From Klebsiella pneumoniae (GTDB lineage: Bacteria > Pseudomonadota > Gammaproteobacteria > Enterobacterales > Enterobacteriaceae), in NCBI RefSeq assembly GCF_000742135.1, contig NZ_KN046818.1, positions 2,524,600 to 2,588,599 of the forward strand: 64,000 nt of DNA. Reading direction: 5' to 3'. Both the position numbers and the translations under genes were made by a program. The notes under the pieces are model-generated. The model saw only the letters and a list, made by a program, of their open reading frames with translations, was not told where the DNA came from and did not search any database. This document shows, in pieces, positions 49,663-60,102 of the stretch. Within the stretch, counting starts at the first letter, position 1. Each line of letters opens with the position of its first letter.

Positions 49663-50103
49663 ATGACGTCTCAATCTGCAGAGCGCATCGGCGGATGGCT
49701 GCTGGCTCCGCTGGCCTGGTTGCTGGTGGCGCTGCTGAGCGCCTCGTTATCGCTGCTGTTTTTTGCCAATGCGCTGATGTCGCCGCAGACCTATACACTA
49801 CTGCGCGCCATGAGCGCGGGCCATATGGCGCTGTGGGTCGCCTCGCTGCTGTTTGCCCTCGCCATGTGGTATTACACGCTCTGGCTGACTATCGCCTTTT
49901 TCAAGCGGCGCTCGGTGGTGCCGAAACACTACATTATCTGGCTGCTCATCACCCTGCTGCTGGCGATAAAGGCTTTTGCCTTCTCGCCGGTCTCGGATGT
50001 GCTTGCCCTGCGTCAGCTGCTGTTTCCGCTGCTGGCCGCTGCGCTGCTGGCGCCCTATTTTCGCCGTTCGCAGCGGGTAAAACGGACTTTTGTTAATCCG
50101 TAA
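49663..50103 (+). CDS. ydgK: YdgK inner-membrane protein (DUF2569)
   Basis: 146 residues with four predicted transmembrane helices and a basic C terminus (RRSQRVKRTF). DUF2569; function unknown. Position between cnu and rsxA is as in E. coli. GGGGAG precedes the ATG. A terminator-like hairpin separates it from rsxA. Confidence 0.9.
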   Translation: MTSQSAERIGGWLLAPLAWLLVALLSASLSLLFFANALMSPQTYTLLRAMSAGHMALWVASLLFALAMWYYTLWLTIAFFKRRSVVPKHYIIWLLITLLLAIKAFAFSPVSDVLALRQLLFPLLAAALLAPYFRRSQRVKRTFVNP

Positions 50104-50126
50104 TACCCCCACACTTAACCTGTTGT

Positions 50127-50165
50127 CGCTGGTATCGTTTTATTCGATAATAAGCGGCTTTTTTT
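50127..50165 (+). terminator. Terminator between ydgK and rsxA
   Basis: CGCT and TATCG pair with CGATA and AGCG around TTTTATT, followed by a run of seven T residues ending 17 bp before rsxA. It would separate cnu-ydgK transcripts from the rsx operon, at least partly. Confidence 0.6.
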
Positions 50166-50181
50166 CGTTTCAGGTCGCATG

Positions 50182-50763
50182 ATGGCTGATTATTTACTGC
50201 TCTTTATTGGTACAGTCCTGGTCAATAACTTCGTTCTGGTGAAGTTTCTTGGTCTGTGCCCGTTTATGGGGGTTTCCAAAAAGCTGGAAACCGCAATGGG
50301 GATGGGGCTCGCTACCACCTTCGTGATGACCCTGGCCTCTATTTGCGCCTGGCTGATTGATACCTGGATCCTTATCCCGCTAAATTTGGTTTATTTGCGT
50401 ACCCTGGCCTTTATTCTGGTTATCGCCGTGGTGGTTCAGTTTACTGAGATGGTGGTGCGTAAAACCAGCCCGGCGCTCTATCGCCTGCTGGGGATCTTTC
50501 TACCGCTGATCACCACCAACTGTGCCGTACTCGGGGTAGCGCTGCTGAATATTAATCTGGGCCACAATTTCCTGCAGTCGGCGCTGTACGGCTTTGCCGC
50601 CGCCGTCGGCTTCTCGCTGGTAATGGTGCTGTTCGCGGCGATCCGTGAACGCCTGGTGGTGGCCGATGTCCCCGCGCCGTTTCGCGGTAATGCCATCGCG
50701 CTGATTACCGCCGGTTTAATGTCTCTGGCCTTCATGGGCTTTAGTGGTTTGGTGAAGTTGTAA
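50182..50763 (+). CDS. rsxA: Electron transport complex subunit RsxA (RnfA)
   Basis: 193-residue inner-membrane subunit with six helices, nearly identical to E. coli RsxA. The RSX/Rnf complex couples ferredoxin/NADH electron transfer to ion movement and keeps SoxR reduced in E. coli. Highly conserved [19 protein letters not shown] with the Cys that helps hold a membrane Fe-S centre with RsxE. ATG 50182 matches E. coli; an ATG one codon earlier is possible. Overlaps rsxB (TAATG). Confidence 0.95.
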
Positions 50764-51341
50764 TGAGCGCAGTCTGGATAGCCGTGATCGCCATCAGCCT
50801 GTTAGGGCTGATTTTCGGCTTAATACTGGGATACGCCTCGCGTCGTTTCGCTGTGCAGGACGACCCGGTGGTGGAAAAAATTGATGAGCTATTGCCGCAG
50901 AGCCAGTGTGGGCAGTGCGGGTACCCTGGGTGTCGCCCCTATGCGGAAGCAGTCGGCGTGCAGGGTGAGAAAATAAACCGCTGCGCGCCGGGTGGCGAAG
51001 CGGTGATGTTAAAAATCGCCGCCTTGCTGAACGTCGACCCGCAGCCTGTCGACGGTGACGCACAGGAAGCGGAGCCGGCCCGCATGCTCGCGGTAATTGA
51101 CGAGCCGAACTGCATTGGCTGTACCAAGTGTATCCAGGCCTGTCCGGTGGATGCCATCGTTGGGGCGACCCGCGCCATGCATACCGTGATGAGCGACCTG
51201 TGCACCGGCTGCAATTTGTGCGTCGCCCCCTGCCCGACCCAGTGCATTTCACTCGTTCCGGTGGCCACCACCCCGGAGACCTGGAAATGGGATCTGCATA
51301 CGATCCCGGTGCGAAATATTCCTGTGGAACAACATGTTTAA
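50763..51341 (+). CDS. rsxB: Electron transport complex subunit RsxB (RnfB)
   Basis: 192 residues. An N-terminal membrane helix is followed by a four-Cys cluster motif ([10 protein letters not shown] and INRCAPGG) and two 4Fe-4S ferredoxin motifs ([28 protein letters not shown]). It is the ferredoxin-like electron carrier of the complex. Its last bases overlap rsxC by 8 bp, indicating coupling. Confidence 0.96.
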   Translation: MSAVWIAVIAISLLGLIFGLILGYASRRFAVQDDPVVEKIDELLPQSQCGQCGYPGCRPYAEAVGVQGEKINRCAPGGEAVMLKIAALLNVDPQPVDGDAQEAEPARMLAVIDEPNCIGCTKCIQACPVDAIVGATRAMHTVMSDLCTGCNLCVAPCPTQCISLVPVATTPETWKWDLHTIPVRNIPVEQHV

Positions 51342-53289
51342 GCTATTTTCCGCTTTCCGAAAAGACAAGGTCTGGGATTTCAACGGCGGTATTCACCCGC
51401 CTGAAATGAAAACCCAGTCTAACGGCACCCCGCTGCGTCAGGTTTCCCTGCCGCAGCGCTTTGTTATCCCGTTGAAGCAGCACATTGGCGCCGAAGGCGA
51501 ACTGTGCGTTAAAGTGGGCGACCGGGTGCTGCGCGGCCAGCCGCTGACCCGCGGCTGGGGAAGAATGCTGCCCGTTCACGCCCCGACCTCCGGCACCATT
51601 GCCGCCATCGCTCCGCACACTACCGCGCACCCGTCGGCGCTGGCGGAGATGAGCGTGATCATTGACGCCGACGGCGAAGACCGCTGGATCGAGCGCGATG
51701 GCTGGAGCGACTATCAGACCCGCACGCGTGAAGCGCTGATCGAGCGTATCCACCAGTTTGGCGTTGCTGGCCTCGGCGGCGCAGGCTTCCCCACCGGCAG
51801 TAAACTGCGCGGTGGCGGAGATAAAATTAAAACGCTGATCATTAACGCCGCCGAGTGCGAGCCCTATATCACGGCGGATGACCGCCTGATGCAGGACTGC
51901 GCGGCGCAGATTGTCGAGGGTATCCGCATCCTCGCTCATATACTGCAGCCTGAAGAAGTGCTGATCGGCATTGAAGACAATAAGCCGCAGGCCATCTCAA
52001 TGCTGCGGGCGGTGCTCTGCGACGCCCATGGCATTTCGCTGCGCGTGATCCCCACCAAATATCCCTCCGGTGGCGCCAAGCAGCTCACCCAAATTCTCAC
52101 CGGCAAACAGGTACCGCACGGCGGTCGTTCATCGGACATTGGCGTGCTGATGCAGAACGTCGGTACGGCTTATGCGGTGAAACGCGCGGTGATTGACGGT
52201 GAGCCGTTAACCGAGCGCGTGGTCACCCTCACCGGCGAAGCGGTAACCAGACCGGGCAATGTCTGGGCGCGTCTTGGCACGCCGGTGCGCCATCTATTGA
52301 ACGATGCCGGCTTCTGCCCCAGCGCCGAGCCAATGGTGATCATGGGCGGCCCGCTGATGGGCTTTACCCTGCCGTGGCTCGACGTCCCGGTGGTGAAGAT
52401 CACCAACTGTTTGCTGGCGCCTTCCGCCAGCGAGATGGGCGAACCGCAGGAAGAGAAAGGCTGCATTCGCTGCAGCGCCTGTGCTGACGCCTGCCCGGCC
52501 GATCTGCTGCCGCAGCAGCTGTACTGGTTCAGCAAAGGTCAGCAGCACGATAAAGCCACTGCCCATAATCTGGCGGACTGCATCGAGTGCGGCGCCTGCG
52601 CGTGGGTATGTCCAAGTAATATTCCGCTGGTGCAGTACTTCCGTCAGGAAAAGGCCGAGATCGCGGCGATTCGTCAGGAAGAGCAGCGCGCTGCGGAAGC
52701 CAAAGCCCGATTCGAGGCCCGACAGGCGCGCCTGGAGCGTGATAAAGCCGCGCGCGCCGAGCGGCATAAAAAAGCCGCCGTTCAGCCTGCCGCCAAAGAT
52801 CAGGAGGCGATTAGCGCCGCCCTGGCCCGGGTACGGGATAAACAGCGCGATGCCGCGCAGCCGATCGTGATCCAGGCCGGCGCCAAACCTGACAACAGCG
52901 AGGCGATTGCCGCCCGCGAAGCGCGTAAGGCTGAGGCCCGGGCGCGCAAAGCGCAGCAGCAGGCCGCGCCGATGGTAGCCCCGGCCGCCGAACCGGTCGA
53001 TCCACGCAAGGCGGCGGTGGAAGCCGCTATCGCCCGCGCCAAAGCGCGTAAAGCCGAACAGCAGGCCGCGCCGGTGGAAGCCCCGGCCGCCGAACCGGTC
53101 GACCCGCGCAAGGCGGCGGTGGAAGCCGCCATCGCCCGCGCTAAAGCGCGTAAAGCCGAACAGCAGGCCGCACAACAGGATCTCGCGTCAGCCGCAGCCA
53201 ATGACGACCCGCGCAAAGCGGCCGTCGCCGCGGCTATCGCCCGCGTTCAGGCGCGTAAAGCAACACAGCAGGCAGTTAACGAGGAATAA
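51334..53289 (+). CDS. rsxC: Electron transport complex subunit RsxC (RnfC)
   Basis: 651 residues. The first ~440 hold the Rnf-C core, with [16 protein letters not shown] (NADH/FMN-binding site) and two 4Fe-4S motifs ([14 protein letters not shown] and [14 protein letters not shown]). The C-terminal ~200 residues form an Ala/Lys/Arg-rich, likely helical tail with tandem repeats of [19 protein letters not shown] type. E. coli RsxC is 740 residues with more tail repeats, so this one is shorter by repeat number. Third gene of the operon. Confidence 0.95.
   Translation: MFKLFSAFRKDKVWDFNGGIHPPEMKTQSNGTPLRQVSLPQRFVIPLKQHIGAEGELCVKVGDRVLRGQPLTRGWGRMLPVHAPTSGTIAAIAPHTTAHPSALAEMSVIIDADGEDRWIERDGWSDYQTRTREALIERIHQFGVAGLGGAGFPTGSKLRGGGDKIKTLIINAAECEPYITADDRLMQDCAAQIVEGIRILAHILQPEEVLIGIEDNKPQAISMLRAVLCDAHGISLRVIPTKYPSGGAKQLTQILTGKQVPHGGRSSDIGVLMQNVGTAYAVKRAVIDGEPLTERVVTLTGEAVTRPGNVWARLGTPVRHLLNDAGFCPSAEPMVIMGGPLMGFTLPWLDVPVVKITNCLLAPSASEMGEPQEEKGCIRCSACADACPADLLPQQLYWFSKGQQHDKATAHNLADCIECGACAWVCPSNIPLVQYFRQEKAEIAAIRQEEQRAAEAKARFEARQARLERDKAARAERHKKAAVQPAAKDQEAISAALARVRDKQRDAAQPIVIQAGAKPDNSEAIAAREARKAEARARKAQQQAAPMVAPAAEPVDPRKAAVEAAIARAKARKAEQQAAPVEAPAAEPVDPRKAAVEAAIARAKARKAEQQAAQQDLASAAANDDPRKAAVAAAIARVQARKATQQAVNEE
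52963..53166 (+). repeat. Two tandem 102-bp repeats in the rsxC tail
   Basis: Units at 52963-53064 and 53065-53166, 34 codons each, differ at a few bases ([15 protein letters not shown] versus [15 protein letters not shown]). A third, diverged unit follows from 53167. Repeat number is in frame and probably length-variable. Confidence 0.85.
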
Positions 53290-54342
53290 ATGGTTTTCAG
53301 AATCGCAAGCTCCCCCTATACCCATAACCAGCGGCAGACCTCGCGTATTATGCTGCTGGTGCTGCTCGCCGCTGTGCCTGGCATTGTGGTCCAGACCTGG
53401 TTTTTCGGCTGGGGCACCGTACTGCAGATTGTCCTCGCCGCCCTGACGGCCTGGGCGACCGAAGCCGCTATTCTCAAACTGCGTAAACAGCCTGTTGCTG
53501 CCACGCTGAAAGATAATTCCGCCCTGCTCACCGGCCTGCTGCTGGCGGTGAGTATTCCGCCACTGGCCCCGTGGTGGATGGTGGTGCTCGGCACTGCCTT
53601 TGCCGTAGTCATTGCCAAGCAGTTGTACGGAGGCCTGGGCCATAACCCCTTCAACCCGGCAATGATCGGCTATGTCGTGCTGCTGATTTCGTTCCCGGTG
53701 CAGATGACCTCCTGGCTGCCTTCCTATGAGATAGCCGCCCATATCCCGGCATTCAGCGACGCGCTGCAGATGATCTTCACCGGTCATACCGCCGCCGGAG
53801 GCGACATGGCCAGTCTGCGGCTGGGTATCGACGGCGTCAGCCAGGCCACCCCGCTGGATACCTTTAAAACCTCCCTGCATGCCGGACATAGCGTTCAGCA
53901 GGTGCTGCAATTGCCGGTCTACGGCGGCGTGCTGGCAGGTCTGGGCTGGCAGTGGGTGAATATCGCCTGGCTGGCAGGCGGCCTTTTCCTGCTGTGGCAG
54001 AAGGCGATCCGCTGGCATATCCCGGTCAGCTTCCTTGTTAGCCTCGGCCTGTGCGCCACCCTCGGCTGGATTTTTTCGCCGCAGAGCCTGGCCTCACCGC
54101 AGATGCATTTGCTCTCCGGGGCGACCATGCTTGGCGCCTTCTTTATCCTGACCGATCCGGTGACGGCCTCAACAACCAACCGCGGCCGTCTGATCTTTGG
54201 CGCCCTCGCTGGCCTGCTGGTCTGGCTCATCCGCAGCTTCGGTGGTTATCCGGACGGCGTGGCGTTTGCCGTTCTGCTGGCGAATATTACCGTGCCGCTG
54301 ATCGATTACTACACGCGCCCGCGCGTATATGGCCACCGTTGA
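53290..54342 (+). CDS. rsxD: Electron transport complex subunit RsxD (RnfD)
   Basis: 350-residue polytopic membrane protein that carries covalent FMN. The flavin-attachment Thr is in [30 protein letters not shown], present as [12 protein letters not shown], is conserved. One base separates it from the rsxC stop. Overall match to E. coli RsxD. Confidence 0.95.
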   Translation: MVFRIASSPYTHNQRQTSRIMLLVLLAAVPGIVVQTWFFGWGTVLQIVLAALTAWATEAAILKLRKQPVAATLKDNSALLTGLLLAVSIPPLAPWWMVVLGTAFAVVIAKQLYGGLGHNPFNPAMIGYVVLLISFPVQMTSWLPSYEIAAHIPAFSDALQMIFTGHTAAGGDMASLRLGIDGVSQATPLDTFKTSLHAGHSVQQVLQLPVYGGVLAGLGWQWVNIAWLAGGLFLLWQKAIRWHIPVSFLVSLGLCATLGWIFSPQSLASPQMHLLSGATMLGAFFILTDPVTASTTNRGRLIFGALAGLLVWLIRSFGGYPDGVAFAVLLANITVPLIDYYTRPRVYGHR

Positions 54343-54352
54343 GAGAGCAATG

Positions 54353-54973
54353 ATGTTAAAAACGATGCGTAAACACGGCGTCACGCTGGCGCTGTTTGCC
54401 GCCGGTTCCACCGGGCTGACGGCGGCGATCAATGAGCTGACCAAAAGCACCATCGACCAGCAGGCGGCCCTGCAGCAAAAGGCGTTATTCGACCAGGTTT
54501 TACCTGCCGACCGCTATAATAACGATCTGCTTAAGAGTTGCTATCTGGTCAGCGCCCCGGCGCTGGGCAAAGGCCAGCATAAAGTGTGGATCGCCAAAAA
54601 TAACGATCGACCGATCGGCGCGGTGATGGAAGCCACCGCGCCGGACGGCTACTCCGGAGCAATACAGCTGCTGGTTGCCGCCGATTTTAGCGGCACGGTC
54701 CTCGGCACCCGCGTAACTGAGCATCATGAAACGCCGGGCCTGGGTGATAAAATCGAACTTCGCCTGTCGGACTGGATTACCCATTTTGCCGGGAAAGTCA
54801 TCCACGGCCAGGGCGATAGCCACTGGGCGGTCAAAAAGGATGGCGGCGATTTTGACCAGTTCACCGGCGCCACCATCACCCCCCGGGCGGTGGTCAATGC
54901 CGTTAAGCGCGCAGGCTTATATGCACAAACGCTGCCTGCGCAACTTCCTGAATTCACCGCCTGTGGAGAATAA
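54353..54973 (+). CDS. rsxG: Electron transport complex subunit RsxG (RnfG)
   Basis: 206 residues, with an N-terminal anchor and periplasmic domain bearing covalent FMN at the Thr of [17 protein letters not shown]. The frame opens at 54329 inside rsxD, but the E. coli-like start MLKTMRKHG is at 54353 with GAGAG upstream (another ATG is at 54350). Confidence 0.93.
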   Translation: MLKTMRKHGVTLALFAAGSTGLTAAINELTKSTIDQQAALQQKALFDQVLPADRYNNDLLKSCYLVSAPALGKGQHKVWIAKNNDRPIGAVMEATAPDGYSGAIQLLVAADFSGTVLGTRVTEHHETPGLGDKIELRLSDWITHFAGKVIHGQGDSHWAVKKDGGDFDQFTGATITPRAVVNAVKRAGLYAQTLPAQLPEFTACGE

Positions 54974-54975
54974 CC

Positions 54976-55674
54976 ATGAGCGAAGTTAAAGACGTCATCG
55001 TCCAGGGCCTGTGGAAAAATAACTCCGCCCTGGTTCAGCTGTTAGGTATGTGTCCTCTGCTGGCGGTCACCTCGACCGCCACCAACGCCCTCGGGCTGGG
55101 TTTGGCCACCACCCTGGTGTTAACCCTGACCAACCTGACCATCTCCAGCCTGCGCCGCTGGACGCCGGCGGAGATCCGGATCCCCATCTACGTAATGATT
55201 ATCGCCTCGGTGGTGAGCGTCGTGCAGATGCTGATCAACGCCTATGCCTTCGGCCTCTATCAGTCGCTGGGGATTTTCATCCCGCTTATCGTGACCAACT
55301 GCATCGTGGTCGGCCGCGCCGAAGCCTTTGCCGCCAAAAAAGGGCCGGCGCTGTCGGCGCTGGACGGTTTCTCGATCGGCATGGGCGCTACCTGCGCGAT
55401 GTTTGTGCTGGGCTCCCTGCGCGAGATCCTTGGCAACGGCACCCTGTTTGACGGCGCCGACAGTCTGCTTGGCAGCTGGGCGAAGGTTCTGCGCATCGAG
55501 GTTTTCCACACCGACACCCCTTTCCTGCTGGCTATGCTGCCGCCAGGCGCCTTTATTGGCCTCGGCATGATGCTGGCGATTAAATACCTTATCGATGAAC
55601 GTAGCAAACAGCGGAAGGCGCAAGCGGCCCGGGCCGTCTCTGTCGCCCCGTCCGACGTGACAGGGAAAGCATAA
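54976..55674 (+). CDS. rsxE: Electron transport complex subunit RsxE (RnfE)
   Basis: 232 residues with six membrane helices, homologous to RsxA (both NqrD/E-type). Conserved [21 protein letters not shown] contains the Cys for the membrane Fe-S centre. Two bases after the rsxG stop; nth starts one base after its own stop, as in E. coli. Confidence 0.95.
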   Translation: MSEVKDVIVQGLWKNNSALVQLLGMCPLLAVTSTATNALGLGLATTLVLTLTNLTISSLRRWTPAEIRIPIYVMIIASVVSVVQMLINAYAFGLYQSLGIFIPLIVTNCIVVGRAEAFAAKKGPALSALDGFSIGMGATCAMFVLGSLREILGNGTLFDGADSLLGSWAKVLRIEVFHTDTPFLLAMLPPGAFIGLGMMLAIKYLIDERSKQRKAQAARAVSVAPSDVTGKA

Positions 55675-55675
55675 T

Positions 55676-56311
55676 ATGAACAAAGCCAAACGCCTGGCGA
55701 TCCTTACCAGGCTGCGGGAAAACGATCCCCACCCCACCACCGAACTGCATTTCAGTTCGCCATTCGAGCTGCTGATTGCCGTCCTGCTTTCTGCGCAGGC
55801 CACCGACGTAAGCGTCAACAAAGCGACAGCCAAACTCTATCCGGTGGCCAATACGCCCGCAGCGATGCTGGCCCTGGGGGTGGATGGGGTGAAATCGTAT
55901 ATCAAGACTATCGGCCTGTTTAACAGCAAAGCGGAAAACGTCATCAAAACCTGCCGCATCCTGTTGGAGCAGCACAATGGTGAGGTGCCGGAAGACAGAG
56001 CGGCGCTGGAGGCGCTGCCCGGCGTGGGCCGTAAAACCGCCAACGTGGTGCTGAATACCGCCTTTGGCTGGCCGACCATCGCCGTGGACACGCACATCTT
56101 CCGCGTCTGCAATCGGACGCAGTTCGCCCCGGGCAAGAATGTTGAACAGGTGGAAGAGAAGCTTCTGAAGGTGGTCCCCGCCGAGTTTAAGGTCGACTGT
56201 CATCACTGGCTGATCCTGCATGGGCGTTATACCTGTATTGCCCGCAAGCCGCGCTGCGGCTCCTGCCTGATTGAAGATCTTTGCGAATACAAAGATAAAG
56301 TCTACGCCTGA
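55676..56311 (+). CDS. nth: Endonuclease III (Nth)
   Basis: 211 residues, same as E. coli Nth, a bifunctional DNA glycosylase/AP lyase for oxidised pyrimidines. Helix-hairpin-helix LPGVGRKTANVVLN carries the catalytic Lys, with the catalytic Asp in AVDTHIFRV. The 4Fe-4S cluster Cys set is CIARKPRCGSCLIEDLC. Terminal gene of the rsx operon. Confidence 0.97.
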   Translation: MNKAKRLAILTRLRENDPHPTTELHFSSPFELLIAVLLSAQATDVSVNKATAKLYPVANTPAAMLALGVDGVKSYIKTIGLFNSKAENVIKTCRILLEQHNGEVPEDRAALEALPGVGRKTANVVLNTAFGWPTIAVDTHIFRVCNRTQFAPGKNVEQVEEKLLKVVPAEFKVDCHHWLILHGRYTCIARKPRCGSCLIEDLCEYKDKVYA

Positions 56312-56917
56312 CTGTCTCGTCTCTATTGCGGTCATAGCTTAACTCTGGGTTATGGCCCGCATTCATCTATTTCACCGGCCATTAACACCACATAATCATC
56401 ATGATTATGGATGATTATCCGGTTATATAACAAACAACTAGTTCATTCATTTTTTATCAGCGCAAAATTTCTATGCATTTGTGATCCAGATCATGCTCGC
56501 AACTTTATGTTGATTGAATGTTACTGGAATGAAAATAAATGTCAGGCAATACAACGGATGAGTAAAGATCGTCAGGATAATGACCCATGATTTTTTAAGA
56601 TAATGGACCATATCACTATGCTTACGCCAGATCAGTAGAATATATCGCCTTTTCCCGGAAAACCGGCGAACCCAAAAGATAAAAATACCAACGATATCGA
56701 AACGGTAAAATTTAACGCTGTATAACATTCATATGTCCGGAGCATTATACCACCCTGATTATGTGTAACAGATTATTACAAAAGCCTTGCCTGATGCGCC
56801 AGGATAGTGAACATTACTTGCCGTTTTCCCTCCAAGAATAACTATAAAGGCGGCGGTCCAACGAGATTGCGCCCCGAACACCCCCAGTAAATATGGGATG
56901 TAAAAAAAGAGGTATAT
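56312..56917. promoter_or_regulatory. Long non-coding region upstream of dtpA
   Basis: 606 bp, noticeably AT-rich compared with the flanks. It contains no gene I can support: an 85-codon minus-strand frame (56471-56728) is hydrophobic but matches no family. The dtpA promoter and leader lie here; in E. coli dtpA (tppB) is under OmpR control. AGAGG at 56908-56912 is the ribosome site. Confidence 0.5.
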
Positions 56918-58423
56918 GTGTCTACTGCAAACAATAAACCAGCAGAAAGCGTGAGTCTGAACGCTTTCAAACAACCACGCGCGTTCTATCTCATTTTCTC
57001 GATCGAGTTGTGGGAGCGTTTTGGTTACTACGGCCTGCAAGGGATCATGGCCGTTTACCTGGTAAAACAGCTGGGTATGTCGGAAGCGGATTCCATTACT
57101 CTGTTCTCCTCCTTTAGCGCGCTGGTTTATGGCCTCGTCGCCATTGGCGGCTGGCTGGGTGATAAAGTGCTGGGTACCAAGCGTGTCATCATGCTGGGCG
57201 CTATCGTGCTGGCGATTGGCTATGCGCTGGTGGCCTGGTCCGGCCATGACGCCGCTATCGTCTATATGGGTATGGCGACCATCGCCGTCGGTAACGGCTT
57301 GTTTAAAGCCAACCCGTCCTCCCTGCTTTCTACCTGCTATGACAAAAACGACCCACGTCTGGACGGTGCATTTACCATGTACTACATGTCCATCAACATC
57401 GGTTCGTTCTTCTCTATGCTGGCAACCCCGTGGCTGGCCGCACGTTTTGGCTGGAGCGTAGCGTTTGCCCTCAGCGTGGTGGGGATGGTGATCACCATTA
57501 TTAACTTCGCCTTCTGTCAGAAATGGGTTAAACAGTACGGCTCTAAACCGGACTTTGCCCCGGTACACATGGGTAAACTGCTGGCGACGATCGCTGGCGT
57601 GGTGGTGCTGGTCGCTATCGCCACCTGGCTGCTGCATAACCAGGGTATCGCACGTATGGTGCTGGGCGTCGTCGCACTGGGTATCGTCGTGATTTTCGCC
57701 AAAGAAACCATAGGCCTGAAAGGCGCTCCGCGTCGTAAAATGATCGTCGCTTTCCTGCTGATGGTAGAAGCGATTGTCTTCTTCGTGTTGTACAGCCAGA
57801 TGCCGACCTCGCTGAACTTCTTCGCCATCCGTAACGTGGAGCACTCGATCCTCGGTCTCGCCTTTGAACCGGAACAGTATCAGGCGCTGAACCCGTTCTG
57901 GATCATGATTGGTAGCCCGATTCTGGCCGCCATCTACAACAAGATGGGCGACCGCCTGCCGATGCCGCACAAATTTGCTATCGGTATGGTACTGTGCTCT
58001 GGCGCATTCCTCGTCCTGCCTTTAGGGGCGAAGTTCGCCAGCGACGCCGGTATCGTCTCGGTCAACTGGCTGATTCTGAGCTACGCGCTACAGTCTATCG
58101 GTGAACTGATGATTTCCGGCCTCGGCCTGGCGATGGTCGCTCAGCTGGTTCCTCAGCGTCTGATGGGCTTCATCATGGGCAGCTGGTTCCTCACCACGGC
58201 AGGCGCGGCGATCATCGCCGGGAAAATCGCTAACCTGATGGCAGTCCCGGAGAATGTCACCGATCCGCTGGTGTCGCTGGAAGTGTACGGTCACGTATTC
58301 CTGCAGATTGGTATCGTCACCGCGGTTATCGCCGCCCTGATGCTGCTGACCGCGCCGAAACTGAATCGTATGACTCAGGACGACAGCGCGGACATTAAAG
58401 CACGCGAAACCGCGGCTGCCTGA
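56918..58423 (+). CDS. dtpA: Di-/tripeptide proton symporter DtpA
   Basis: 501 residues, about 14 helices, POT/PTR family, close to E. coli DtpA (TppB). The proton-coupling ExxERFxYY motif is [11 protein letters not shown] (about residues 31-41), and [19 protein letters not shown] is the second PTR signature. Start is GTG 56918 with AGAGG upstream. Monocistronic, with a strong terminator after it. Codon usage is strongly biased towards common codons, fitting high expression. Confidence 0.95.
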   Translation: MSTANNKPAESVSLNAFKQPRAFYLIFSIELWERFGYYGLQGIMAVYLVKQLGMSEADSITLFSSFSALVYGLVAIGGWLGDKVLGTKRVIMLGAIVLAIGYALVAWSGHDAAIVYMGMATIAVGNGLFKANPSSLLSTCYDKNDPRLDGAFTMYYMSINIGSFFSMLATPWLAARFGWSVAFALSVVGMVITIINFAFCQKWVKQYGSKPDFAPVHMGKLLATIAGVVVLVAIATWLLHNQGIARMVLGVVALGIVVIFAKETIGLKGAPRRKMIVAFLLMVEAIVFFVLYSQMPTSLNFFAIRNVEHSILGLAFEPEQYQALNPFWIMIGSPILAAIYNKMGDRLPMPHKFAIGMVLCSGAFLVLPLGAKFASDAGIVSVNWLILSYALQSIGELMISGLGLAMVAQLVPQRLMGFIMGSWFLTTAGAAIIAGKIANLMAVPENVTDPLVSLEVYGHVFLQIGIVTAVIAALMLLTAPKLNRMTQDDSADIKARETAAA

Positions 58424-58449
58424 CGCCGCAGGGAAAACTAATTATTTTT

Positions 58450-58482
58450 AAGCCGCTAACGTTAGTTTAGCGGCTTTTTTTT
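58450..58482 (+). terminator. dtpA terminator
   Basis: AAGCCGCTAA, seven bases, TTAGCGGCTT then a continuous T run. Strong intrinsic terminator 27 bp past the stop. Confidence 0.92.
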
Positions 58483-58532
58483 ACCCCTGGCAGGACTAAC
58501 ATACAGAAAACTGCAGCCACGAGGAGTCACGC

Positions 58533-59138
58533 ATGAAACTGTTCTACAAACCCGGCGCCTGTTCCCTTGCCTCGCATATTGCCCTGCGCGAAAGCGGTCT
58601 GGATTTTACCCTGCAGAGCGTGGATCTGGCCCAAAAACGGCTGGAAAACGGGGAAGACTATCTGCTGATCAACCCGAAAGGTCAGGTGCCGGCGCTGCTG
58701 CTGGATGATGATATCCTGCTCACTGAGGGCGTAGCCATCATGCAGTACATCGCAGACCAGGTGCCGGATCGTCATCTGCTGGCGCCGGTGGGCTCGATTG
58801 CGCGCTATCAGACTCTCGAATGGCTGAACTATGTGGCCACCGAGCTGCATAAAAGCTTTACCCCGCTGTTCCGCCCGGATACCCCGGAGGACTATAAGCC
58901 TGTCGCGCGGGGGCTGCTTGAGAAAAAGCTGCAATACGTTGATGCAGCGCTGGCAGACAAACAGTGGCTGACCGGCCATCGCTTCACCATTGCCGATGGT
59001 TATCTGTTTACGGTGCTGCGCTGGGCCTATGCTATAAAACTGGATATGGCTGCCTATGGTCGTATCGGCAGCTGGATGACGCAGGTGGCAGCGCGTCCGG
59101 CGGTGGCGGCCGCACTGGCGGCTGAAGGCTTAAAATAA
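58533..59138 (+). CDS. gstA: Glutathione S-transferase GstA (beta class)
   Basis: 201 residues, same length as E. coli GstA. N-terminal thioredoxin-like domain with the beta-class Cys in [13 protein letters not shown] (Cys 10), glutathione-binding [13 protein letters not shown], then a helical domain. Cytosolic. GAGGAG precedes the ATG. Convergent with pdxY. Confidence 0.95.
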   Translation: MKLFYKPGACSLASHIALRESGLDFTLQSVDLAQKRLENGEDYLLINPKGQVPALLLDDDILLTEGVAIMQYIADQVPDRHLLAPVGSIARYQTLEWLNYVATELHKSFTPLFRPDTPEDYKPVARGLLEKKLQYVDAALADKQWLTGHRFTIADGYLFTVLRWAYAIKLDMAAYGRIGSWMTQVAARPAVAAALAAEGLK

Positions 59139-59146
59139 GGCCTGAA

Positions 59147-59171
59147 CCTGCCCGGCGGACCGTCGGGCAGG
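59147..59171. terminator. Bidirectional hairpin, gstA / pdxY
   Basis: CCTGCCCG and CGGGCAGG form an eight-bp stem around nine bases, in the 42-bp gap between convergent stop codons. Confidence 0.6.
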
Positions 59172-59180
59172 CCCTGGGAG

Positions 59181-60041
59181 TTACAGCCGGGTGGCGCTGA
59201 AGCAGTGCTCCGGTACGGCGATGCGATCCTGCGCCGCTACTACCTGCAGTTCGTATTCCTGCATATTTTTGGTGGCGAGCATAATCTCGTACACCGCGGC
59301 GGTGACGTGTTCCAGCGCATCGCGCAGACTTGCCCCCTGCAGCAATTTAACCAACAGCAGACCGCTGGTCACATCGCCGACCCCCACCGGCTGACGCAGG
59401 CCGAAATCCACCAGCGGCCGACTAATATGCCAGGCTTCTTCGGCCGTCACCAGCAGCATCTCAAAACGATCCATACTCAGACCCGCACGGGCAAGATGCT
59501 TAACTAATACCACTTCCGGCCCCTGGGCAATCAGCTCCCGCGCGGCGGCCACTGCCTCGCTGACGCTGGCGACCGGATGACCGCACAGGATCTCCAGCTC
59601 AACCAGATTCGGCGCAATAATATCGCTGGTCGGCAGCGCATAGCGCACGTGGAACTCCGCCACGCCCGGCGCGACGATGCAGCCCTTCTCCGGGTGACCC
59701 ATCACCGGATCGCAAAAATATTTCGCCGCCGGATTGGCCGCCTTAACCTGACGCACGATACCGAGGATATGCTCTCCCTGCTCAGCGGAGCCAAGATAGC
59801 CGCTCAGTACCGCATCGCAGGTCTGCAGCTTGTCGATATCGGCAATGCCCTGAACGATCTCCGTCAAATGCGAAGGCGGCATGACGCAGCCGGTCCATTT
59901 GCCGTACTGCGTATGGTTAGAGAACTGTACGGTATTCAGGGGCCAGACATTGGCGCCCAGACGGCGCATCGGAAATTCGGCGGCACTGTTGCCGGCATGG
60001 CCAAACACAACGTGAGACTGAATGGCGAGGATGTTCTTCAT
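59181..60041 (-). CDS. pdxY: Pyridoxal kinase PdxY
   Basis: 286 residues, ribokinase family, E. coli PdxY-like. Phosphorylates pyridoxal in B6 salvage. [17 protein letters not shown] near the N terminus and the anion-hole/catalytic Asp region [17 protein letters not shown]. Downstream of tyrS (61 bp) on the same strand with an intervening terminator. Confidence 0.95.
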   Translation of the reverse strand: MKNILAIQSHVVFGHAGNSAAEFPMRRLGANVWPLNTVQFSNHTQYGKWTGCVMPPSHLTEIVQGIADIDKLQTCDAVLSGYLGSAEQGEHILGIVRQVKAANPAAKYFCDPVMGHPEKGCIVAPGVAEFHVRYALPTSDIIAPNLVELEILCGHPVASVSEAVAAARELIAQGPEVVLVKHLARAGLSMDRFEMLLVTAEEAWHISRPLVDFGLRQPVGVGDVTSGLLLVKLLQGASLRDALEHVTAAVYEIMLATKNMQEYELQVVAAQDRIAVPEHCFSATRL

Positions 60042-60057
60042 TTTCTTACCACAACCC

Positions 60058-60090
60058 TAAAAAGAAAAAGGGCGTGGTTTCCCACGCCCT
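60058..60090 (-). terminator. Terminator between tyrS and pdxY
   Basis: On the minus strand AGGGCGTGG/CCACGCCCT stem is followed by CTTTTTCTTTTT. It probably attenuates transcription from tyrS into pdxY. Confidence 0.8.
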
Positions 60091-60102
60091 GGCAGTATTT
60101 TT

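Noticed and set aside
56471-56728. 85-codon hydrophobic minus-strand frame upstream of dtpA
   Set aside because: No family, only a marginal ribosome site, and AT-rich sequence gives Ile/Phe-rich chance frames.
56759-57970. 403-codon minus-strand frame over dtpA
   Set aside because: Antisense to the highly conserved dtpA; composition is shadow-like (His, Gln, Asp-rich).
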